Virus record (IMG/VR): IMGVR_UViG_3300025438_000010
Location: 1 to 64,000 of that record
Length of the DNA: 64,000 bases
Strand: one strand, 5' to 3'
DNA from: a virus
Shown: one piece after another, positions 58,301-64,000 of the stretch
Layout of the letters: every line of letters starts with the position of its first letter
Position numbering within the stretch: position 1 is the stretch's first letter
Program-made: the position numbers and the translations under genes
The notes under the pieces: model-generated
Seen by the model: the letters and a program-made list of their open reading frames with translations, nothing else
What the model was told of the DNA's origin: nothing
The model's database searches: none

Positions 58301-60145
58301 CCTAAACCAGCTTTCCAAGAGTGCTACATTCAAATTGTTGATAACTCCAAATCGAGTTATCAGGAGGAAGATATGATCCCCGACGGCATTTACATTGATG
58401 AAGTGGACCCCCTGGGTGCGTCTGCTCTTGTAGCTAGTGGCCTCATAGCCGGAGCAGTCCCTCTAGAGCCCCCCACAGAGTGGTTCAATGACCCACGGCT
58501 GCGGCAGGCTACCCCTCTTACAATTGATGACGATGGAAGAGTTTTTGGGCACGTTGCCGCTTGGAATGTTGACCACATTGGAATGACGTCTGGGACTCGT
58601 CCTCCCCGTAGCCGCTCCAAGTACGCTTATTTCCACACGGGAGCCCTCAGGACAGCCGAAGGAGCAAACGTCCCCGTGGGGCAGCTTACCCTGGCTGGTG
58701 GACATGCGGGTCTAGAAGCTTCGGCGCAGGAAGCTGTTCGTCATTATGATGACACCGCTTCCGCGTTTGCAGACGTTCACGCTGGCGAAGATTCTTTCGG
58801 CATCTGGGTCGCCGGCTCTTTGCGACCCGGCATTACCCCAGAACAGGTTCGTGCAGCCCGTGCGTCAGCTCCCTCTGGTGACTGGCGTCCGATTAACGGT
58901 CGCCTAGAGCTGGTAGCAGTGTGTCAAGTAAATGTCCCCGGATTTCCCATTGCGCGGGCTCGTGTTGCCTCCGGTCAGGTTATGGCTTTAGTCGCAGCAG
59001 GTGCGAACGTTCTTGCTCACATGAAGCACGACCCACTCGCAGAGTTGAATCAAAAAGTTGATGAGGTTCTCCGGCAACAAAATCAGCCCTACTTTGAAAA
59101 AGCAGAGGAGCTAAAATCTCGCTTTAGCTCACTGACTTCTGATATTTACACGGAAAAAGCATCTGAGCTTTCCGCCCGTGTGAGTAAGGCTAAGAAGGAA
59201 GACGAAGAAAGCTCTGACTACATGATCCAGATGATGGATGATGATCCCGAATCAGAAATGGCCGTTGTCCCTCGTAGAGTCCGCCAGCGTCTTGCAAAAG
59301 AGGGTAAGGCAATGCCAGATGGCTCCTTCCCCATCCGCAACCCCCAGGACTTGAAAAATGCCATTCGCGCTTATGGCCGGGCAAAGCCAGGAAGTAAGGG
59401 TGCGGTTCGTAAGCACATTATGCGACGAGCTAAGGGCTTAAAGCTGACAGACCTGATTCCACCCAAATGGAGTACCGCGTATTCAGAGGACGGAGAAGAG
59501 CTGTCGCTAAGGCAGAGAGCCGAGGCCGCCGCCTCTTTTTTAAAAAGTGAGGCAGTTTTTGCACAAGCCGTAGAGCTGGACCCGGACGAAATCAATGTCA
59601 TTAAGCAGCTTCCGGGGCGGGATGAAGATGGCAGGATTAAGTACACACCTGAGACACAGCCTCGTGATGCCGAGGGGAAGTTTCGCAGGGTCTTGGCTCG
59701 TCTAAAGAATGATCTGGGCACTTCAGGTCTTCAAGATGTTGTCGAAAAGGTCGAAGAGGCAGAGGGTATGGCATTTGCCGGAAACTACGCTCAAGCCGCT
59801 GAGTCCGCCGCTGCTCTTATCGATATTTTAGAGCGCCTAGACACTAACGCCCTTAATTCGGATGCGCTGGAGAATATTAAATCCAGTACTGCAGAGCTAG
59901 GCAAGGTAATTGCCAATCTTCCTCTTGCCTTCGGTGAAGATGCAGAGAAAATTCGCTTCAGTGATGTCCCTCCGGCGCTGCAAAGATTGATGGAAGAAAT
60001 GATTGAGCGAGTCGAGGAAAAGATTGGTCAAGAAGACGCCGACATCGCTACGCAGGGGCTGAAGTCCTTTATGTCCGGGTCAGACCTGTACAGCCAGTCA
60101 GAGATATCCAGCGAAATGTCTACGCTTTTGAGGCTCCTCACCTAA
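55355..60145 (+). CDS. Capsid maturation protease fusion, 1596 aa
   Basis: ATG at the TAATG overlap. Blocks in order: PRHEVDKKGKGY...GRIAWALWGGD (91-178); LGRFAEVG domain (360-425); RYWTVGKGG...YCALRHKEMTG (716-790); prohead protease (836-997) with HDGSVVVGQI and RGVSADMD as probable His and Ser; VFGHVAAWNVDHIGM...VNVPGFPIAR domain (1046-1225); DUF6582-like DGSFPIRNPQDLKNAI (1320-1375); helical tail. The protease would cut scaffold and capsid precursors. TASG/TAAA-type motifs between blocks may be its own sites. Confidence 0.85.
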   Translation: MIELLGHRGNRVLFDDDGYGVIIDAQENTVVEYGETDSLVASADWSSSTESGNYALAEELASAALTDLDINVLSANDRMYTIPAGVKEEAKRGLKWRKEESRGGTSVGLNTARTLAKGGQIGIKKVRHIAKYFPRHEVDKKGKGYKPKEDGYPSNGRIAWALWGGDSGKSWASRIVESEDKKNKKGVSAGGYDQSPRVDFSAFTEKTDFYVRIRLDGTGIDRLYRVLTDGMCQVWDDGCWDDMGDISFDFITYDKALDDPYDSCKKIHVPVDLKTAVAVSALFDSDPYRAVKIVEIEPEETTLFEKSMAELDWDVFDQLSDDQLEVDDYWDDGLTASGTATFAEEADSTPGVYTEEERSENASTQVRDRLGRFAEVGQRVVIGGNYNYQGNITALDGATKQISVELDNGTSVDVPGDSVQDVSTFEPIPVSSPTATPLDYTGILGEPRVPIDQPNAMLPGRLPPLTATDTNLLVNDWDSWVAGQRLAPEYSGDPLPPFVPKEVPDINTAMGRYYEGAFNPDGSTKPGWNPAVAQNVFNEPLLRDWLDERYANNSGEIGYHNRGWYTPPVTPRSTPVEQKKTRSEVYDPTNVAYWNDRFNPVNFSITAAADDKPLTPETSDVPVMYLAIVADDDPQAVMELVALVPASKTSNAPFAYKREPGKWVADNQIISDLRSATPPPVIVLDNEMLSEVTEQIDSIQASVKLPYFIAHTDNKIIRALVAAGGADRNRGNAEKLRRYWTVGKGGLKIRWNTPGDWTRCNRQLKKYMGPRAKGYCALRHKEMTGVWPGDKKNIGKKTKKALKASAELETLKSEDQIISEFTLRAKAESARSRVAGRHGVSPTLHGLEFVIPLVIPENVETGDGRIFKKGSITLRSLPLPLLWQIKTGDGHDGSVVVGQIIYMERTNEGIGNAYGVFDTGPFAKEAERLVRHGFIRGVSADMDKFETVDEILPEDEAGEKSDDDNAGKINIKSARVMAVTIVPKPAFQECYIQIVDNSKSSYQEEDMIPDGIYIDEVDPLGASALVASGLIAGAVPLEPPTEWFNDPRLRQATPLTIDDDGRVFGHVAAWNVDHIGMTSGTRPPRSRSKYAYFHTGALRTAEGANVPVGQLTLAGGHAGLEASAQEAVRHYDDTASAFADVHAGEDSFGIWVAGSLRPGITPEQVRAARASAPSGDWRPINGRLELVAVCQVNVPGFPIARARVASGQVMALVAAGANVLAHMKHDPLAELNQKVDEVLRQQNQPYFEKAEELKSRFSSLTSDIYTEKASELSARVSKAKKEDEESSDYMIQMMDDDPESEMAVVPRRVRQRLAKEGKAMPDGSFPIRNPQDLKNAIRAYGRAKPGSKGAVRKHIMRRAKGLKLTDLIPPKWSTAYSEDGEELSLRQRAEAAASFLKSEAVFAQAVELDPDEINVIKQLPGRDEDGRIKYTPETQPRDAEGKFRRVLARLKNDLGTSGLQDVVEKVEEAEGMAFAGNYAQAAESAAALIDILERLDTNALNSDALENIKSSTAELGKVIANLPLAFGEDAEKIRFSDVPPALQRLMEEMIERVEEKIGQEDADIATQGLKSFMSGSDLYSQSEISSEMSTLLRLLT

Positions 60146-60308
60146 GTGACCGAAAAGGGTTAAAAATCGTCCAATCACCTTTTTTAAACCCTAGTAACAT
60201 TATTACTAGGTGGAGTGCCTCTACACGCACTGCGGTTGGAAGTCCCTCGGCCTCGACTAACAAGCAATAGAACAACCCCGTTCTATCTGACTGCCCTAAG
60301 GAGGGACA
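60146..60308 (+). other. Structured leader of the major capsid gene
   Basis: 163 bp without a gene. It holds two perfect dyads: CCTAGTAA/TTACTAGG (60190-60210) and ATAGAAC/GTTCTAT nearer the start, then AAGGAGGG. This could be a processing or stability element that raises capsid expression, or contain a late promoter; no convincing -10/-35 pair is visible. Confidence 0.5.
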
Positions 60309-62354
60309 GTGGACCAAATCAAAGAAATGCTGAATCAGCTTTCTGAGTTGGCCGACGATCAAGTCGGCGAACTTCAAAGCCAGATTGTCGGCGAATTTGA
60401 AGCGGTCGAGAAAGAAGACCCTTCTCCGCAGACAGTTGACGCTATGACGTCTCTTGCCGATATGCTCGACTCGGTTCGCACCGAGATGAAGCAGCGCGAG
60501 GCCGCAGCCCAGGAGCTTGCCCAGCGAGCCGCCGAGGCCGCTTCTCGTGTATATGGCGAAGGCGACTCAGCCGAAGAAGAAATGATGGCCGACTCAGAGA
60601 CCCCGATGGAAGAGGGTACTGAAGAGGCTGGCATGGACCCTGAGGCTGAAGAAATGGATAAAGAAATGGCTATGGAAAAAGAAGGAATCGTGGACACCGA
60701 GGACGGCCCTATGGAGGTCGAAATTGAGCCCGCAGATTCTGACGACATTGCTGAGGCTGAAGGCGAAATGCCTGATGACGAAGAAGAAAAAGCCATGATG
60801 TCCGAAGCGTCAATTGACGAAGAGAAGACTACCGAACTCTCGACCGAAGAAACAACTACTTCTGAAGCACCTGCTGAAGAAGCACCTGAGGATGAAGAGA
60901 CCGACTCTTCTGAATCTGACGAATCAGCCGATGAAGATGCTGAAGGAACCGACGAAGCCGAGGCTTCCGTTGAGTCCGATGCAACTACAGAAGCTTCCGT
61001 CGAAACTCAAGAAACCCCAACTGAGCTTTCCGCTCAAGAAACTATGGAGGCACCCGTGACCGCCGCTGCACAAAACGCAGAAAACCTCGAGATTGAGGTA
61101 CCAGCGGACCGCCGCCCTGTTGCTCAGGTATCAGCAGCTCCCGTGGCTATCACGGCAGGTGCTGACATCCCAGGCTACACAGCTGGTAGTACGCTAGAAA
61201 GCATGGACACCGTCGCAGAGGCGATGTCCAAACGAATTCACTCGCTTCGCCGCGTGAATGGTGGAGATGGAGAGCAGCACATTGTTGCTTCTGTTACCAC
61301 CTCCTTCCCCGAAGAGCGTACGCTCTCAACCGATGCAGAAGCGAACTGGAACAAAATTCAGGACGTCGTTGGCCCCGAGGCCCTCGTCGCTGCTGGTGGA
61401 CACCAGGCTCCCTTTGAAGTTCGTTATGACATCTTTGGATTCGGTTCAACAAACCGTCCCGTCCGAGAGGCCCTTCCGAGCTTTCAAGCAGATCGTGGTG
61501 GAATTCGCTTCATTACTCCGCCAATTCTCTCTGACTACCCCGACGCAATAGGCGTGTGGACAGCTGCTAATGACGCAGCTGAAACCCCCAGCCCTAGCAC
61601 CAAGAACAGTCTGACTGTTGCTGCCGCTCAGGAGAACACCGTTGCTACTGACGCTGTGACCCTTCAGCTGCAGTTCGGCAACCTGGCAACTCGCGCGTAC
61701 CCTGAACTGATTGCTCGTCACAACGAGCTCGGTCTTGTTCAGCACGCACGCGAGGCAGAGCAGAACCTGCTCAGCAAGATTGCTGCTGGTTCGACAGCCG
61801 TAACCTCCACCAGCCTCATTGGTGTTGGTCGCGACTTCCTCGTCCAGCTTGGTCGCGCTGCTACAGGCTACCGTGCCCGGCACCGTCTTGAGCCAGATGC
61901 TCCATTGCGCATTATCCTCCCCGTGTGGGTTAAGGATGCAATGGTAGCTGACCTGGCTCTGTCGATGCCTGGTGACAGCCTGCTCAACGCATACAGCGAG
62001 ATTGACGGCCTGATGGCCTCTCGTGGCATCAACGCTAGCTACACCCTGGACAGTGGCATGGCCACCGCTCAAGGCGCTAACGCGCTGAACGAGTTCGCTG
62101 ATACCTTCGTTTGGTACATCTTCGCTGAAGGAACATTCTTGTTCCTTGATGGCGGAACACTGGACCTGGGTATCATCCGAGACAGCTCGCTCGCTGGAAC
62201 CAACGACTACAAGATGTTCGTTGAAACCTTCGAAGGTGTTGCAAAGGTCGGTGTCGAGAGCCTTGCGGTTACTTCCACTATCCAGGTGAATGGTGCGGCT
62301 GCTGCCCTCCGTGACACCCTTGGTGGGGTTGCCTCAGCGGTAATCGAGTACTAA
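60309..62354 (+). CDS. Major capsid protein with acidic scaffold-like N-terminus
   Basis: 681 residues, GTG start after AAGGAGGG. Residues 1-70 are helical, about 85-245 are almost only Glu, Asp, Ala, Ser and Thr, and from about 265 a typical HK97-fold-type capsid sequence follows (FEERTL..., ELIARHNELGLVQ, SLIGVGRDFLVQLGRAATG, FLFLDGGTLDLGIIRD). The acidic part fits a delta/scaffolding domain removed during maturation, with VTAAAQNAEN (about 250) or AITAGADIPG (about 280) as candidate cut sites. Confidence 0.85.
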   Translation: MDQIKEMLNQLSELADDQVGELQSQIVGEFEAVEKEDPSPQTVDAMTSLADMLDSVRTEMKQREAAAQELAQRAAEAASRVYGEGDSAEEEMMADSETPMEEGTEEAGMDPEAEEMDKEMAMEKEGIVDTEDGPMEVEIEPADSDDIAEAEGEMPDDEEEKAMMSEASIDEEKTTELSTEETTTSEAPAEEAPEDEETDSSESDESADEDAEGTDEAEASVESDATTEASVETQETPTELSAQETMEAPVTAAAQNAENLEIEVPADRRPVAQVSAAPVAITAGADIPGYTAGSTLESMDTVAEAMSKRIHSLRRVNGGDGEQHIVASVTTSFPEERTLSTDAEANWNKIQDVVGPEALVAAGGHQAPFEVRYDIFGFGSTNRPVREALPSFQADRGGIRFITPPILSDYPDAIGVWTAANDAAETPSPSTKNSLTVAAAQENTVATDAVTLQLQFGNLATRAYPELIARHNELGLVQHAREAEQNLLSKIAAGSTAVTSTSLIGVGRDFLVQLGRAATGYRARHRLEPDAPLRIILPVWVKDAMVADLALSMPGDSLLNAYSEIDGLMASRGINASYTLDSGMATAQGANALNEFADTFVWYIFAEGTFLFLDGGTLDLGIIRDSSLAGTNDYKMFVETFEGVAKVGVESLAVTSTIQVNGAAAALRDTLGGVASAVIEY

Positions 62355-62401
62355 TCCCCTAATCATCTACACGAGCAACGCTTACAGTCTAAGGAGTAAA
62401 A

Positions 62402-63289
62402 ATGGCAACATTTCAAGGAGTATTTGAAGCTCACAAGCTTACTCCCGCTCCCGCCGGACTGCTAAGCGTTGCTCGTGTGATGACACACACCGCTCGTGCC
62501 TATGACGAGCGCTGGGTTAGAGAGTTCTCTCAGGAGTATGACTCACTTCCCACATCAGTTCAACTATTAACAGTTAATGATGCGACCGTCGCAGACGGTG
62601 TTATTTCGACTGATTCTGGATCTAGTTACCTAGACTATGTTCCTTTTTACATTGATGTTGAGGATTTCGCCTCAACTTTTGGTCTTCTCGGAGAAGATCG
62701 GTTTAAGCGTGTTATCACAGAACTTGAGTCAGTTACTCAAAAGGTGATAGAGCGTGAGTTCTGGGAGGGTAAAGCCGCTCAGGCAGAGACTACTGCCAAT
62801 TCAAACATGTATTTGACCAAGTCTGGCTTAGCCACTATTCCCGTTGCGGGGGCCTTTAAGCCCGAAAACGCTTTGATGCACCTGGAACAGGCTATCTCTT
62901 CCTCCCCCGTAGGTGAGACCGGTGTTATTCACGTGACGCGCGACGTCGCCTCCATCCTGGGATCCCGGTTGGTTTACCTTAAAGCAAAAGACGACAACCC
63001 CGCTCAGGTGATGACTCGCCTTGGAACCCCCGTAGTCATCGGCTCGGGGTACACAGGGAAGGGCCCCATCGGGGACACAAACGCAGCGGCTTCGGCCACA
63101 AACAAATGGATTTTTGCCACAGGGAGCGTAGACGTTCACCTAGGCAAGATAGAGGTTGTAAACGACACCTTGGCTCAAGGTGCCGATGTTACAATTAATA
63201 ATATGAGAATCAAAGCGTATCGCCCAGCGGCGGTGCTCTCTGACCCAGCAATGCATTTTGCAATGCGAGTGACACTTCCCAGCGATTAA
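62402..63289 (+). CDS. Virion structural protein, possibly capsid-like
   Basis: 295 residues after AAGGAG. YVPFYIDVEDFASTFGLLGEDRF and EREFWEGKAAQAE, then GVIHVTRDVASILGS and a beta-rich end, resemble a small HK97-fold or head decoration/connector protein. It lies directly after the major capsid gene, where a minor capsid or second capsid-type protein is expected. Exact role uncertain. Confidence 0.65.
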   Translation: MATFQGVFEAHKLTPAPAGLLSVARVMTHTARAYDERWVREFSQEYDSLPTSVQLLTVNDATVADGVISTDSGSSYLDYVPFYIDVEDFASTFGLLGEDRFKRVITELESVTQKVIEREFWEGKAAQAETTANSNMYLTKSGLATIPVAGAFKPENALMHLEQAISSSPVGETGVIHVTRDVASILGSRLVYLKAKDDNPAQVMTRLGTPVVIGSGYTGKGPIGDTNAAASATNKWIFATGSVDVHLGKIEVVNDTLAQGADVTINNMRIKAYRPAAVLSDPAMHFAMRVTLPSD

Positions 63290-63323
63290 CCCACAAACAA
63301 GAAAGAAATAGGAGCACACTGGT

Positions 63324-64000
63324 ATGGCTACACAGGACTACGCGGCCAGCGTCCAAGGTGTGGCGATCCGAGTCACTCGACTGGACGCCGCAGGCAATCT
63401 GCTTAATGGACCCGGAGATTCCTACGCCACTTCGGCGTTTCTCCGAGCATCATTTACACCCGAATACGAAGAAGGCGACGAAATCACCGAGAAGGCTGCT
63501 GACGGCACAATTTGTGTTTCGTACAAAGCACCTGACACCCTCAAGCGAATCACCATGGAAATTGCGATCTGTGAGCCCGACCCCGAGCTTACAGCGTTGA
63601 TGTCCGGTGGATTGCTTCTTCGCAAGAACTACGGAAGCTTTGCTTCACCTGACAACAAGAGCATTGGTTGGGCCGCACCTGGTGTGGGCGACGACCCCGC
63701 TGGAAACGGTGTTTCCATCGAGGTTTGGTCCTTTGCTATTAAAGACGGCAAGCGTGACGCTGCTCTTCCCTACTTCTACTGGGTTTTCCCCTACGCCAAG
63801 TTGCGTCAGAGTGGTGACCGCGTTATCGAGAACGGCCTTCTCGCTAACACTTTTGAAGGACACGGACTGGGTAATGCGCTCTTCTCGACAGGTCTTGACG
63901 ACCGCTGGGAGTTCCCCATCGCCACAGAGCGTCCCTACAGCTACGCACGTGGCACATGGGCACCTGAAGGCCTTAAGGGCTTCTACCGTTGGTTTGGTCT
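63324..64000 (+). CDS. Probable tail or connector protein (cut by window edge)
   Basis: Open from the ATG at 63324 to the window end (225 codons). Beta-rich (GVAIRVTRLDAAGNLL, DTLKRITMEIAICEPDPEL, YFYWVFPYAKLRQSGD), with the character of tail-tube or tail-terminator proteins of siphoviruses and in the right place after the head genes. AGGAG is 9-10 nt upstream. Confidence 0.6.
   Translation, partial: MATQDYAASVQGVAIRVTRLDAAGNLLNGPGDSYATSAFLRASFTPEYEEGDEITEKAADGTICVSYKAPDTLKRITMEIAICEPDPELTALMSGGLLLRKNYGSFASPDNKSIGWAAPGVGDDPAGNGVSIEVWSFAIKDGKRDAALPYFYWVFPYAKLRQSGDRVIENGLLANTFEGHGLGNALFSTGLDDRWEFPIATERPYSYARGTWAPEGLKGFYRWFG

Overview
The window is part of the genome of a large tailed double-stranded DNA phage. 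The right third is a typical siphovirus head module: portal, a giant multidomain protein, a maturation-protease fusion, major capsid and two further virion proteins. The host is most likely an actinobacterium, perhaps Streptomyces. This rests on small families that I recognise from actinobacteria and their phages (GP88, DUF3039-, DUF7455-, DUF2637- and DUF1360-like) and on many genes whose start codon lies exactly 6 nt after a TAnnnT -10 box, the layout of leaderless actinobacterial mRNAs. By eye the base composition is about half G+C, low for a Streptomyces chromosome. Host and phage cluster cannot be fixed from sequence alone.

Layout. 1-13.2 kb: accessory and metabolic genes on both strands. 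These are an RNA ligase (cut by the window edge), a pyruvyl-transferase-like protein, a GH130-like beta-propeller, a methyltransferase, a C1 peptidase, tRNA-Asn and tRNA-Thr, an M23 endolysin, a ribonucleotide reductase beta subunit with class Ic-type residues, a membrane M23 peptidase, a GNAT, a GT-A glycosyltransferase and many tiny Cys-rich proteins. 13.2-13.57 kb: a gene-free stretch with TGCAT iterons and a long inverted repeat. 13.6-16.8 kb: a zinc protein, a DUF2637-like membrane protein, a holin and a possible terminase small subunit.

17.0-29.9 kb: 28 copies of one promoter design (CCGTAAAA exactly 26 bp from a TATAAT/TACAAT -10). Nearly all are preceded by a hairpin terminator and followed by a leader with a 5' stem-loop and a strong Shine-Dalgarno. 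Each drives one to three small genes, and the last drives no ORF and may make a small RNA. The layout recalls the host-takeover modules in the terminal redundancy of SPO1-like phages. 29.9-34.7 kb: an operon with a MoxR-type AAA+ ATPase and a zincin/VWA protein plus small genes. 34.7-36.66 kb: an exact 433-bp direct duplication carrying a small minus-strand gene, then about 0.9 kb of C-rich, CTAG-rich non-coding DNA that may mark a genome end or packaging region.

36.67-64 kb: the late operon. After small genes come the portal (38.3 kb), a basic/zinc protein, a 4527-residue polyvalent protein (DnaQ-like exonuclease, UvrD-like helicase, two ArdC-like metallopeptidase units separated by recurring NMA[V/I]P motifs), three small acidic genes, a 1596-residue maturation protease fusion, a major capsid protein with an acidic scaffold-like N-terminus, a second virion protein and an incomplete probable tail protein. 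The polyvalent protein probably travels in the virion and acts on incoming DNA and host defences. The array genes would take over the cell early, and the 1-12 kb genes supply nucleotides, tRNAs, lysis functions and glycan chemistry.
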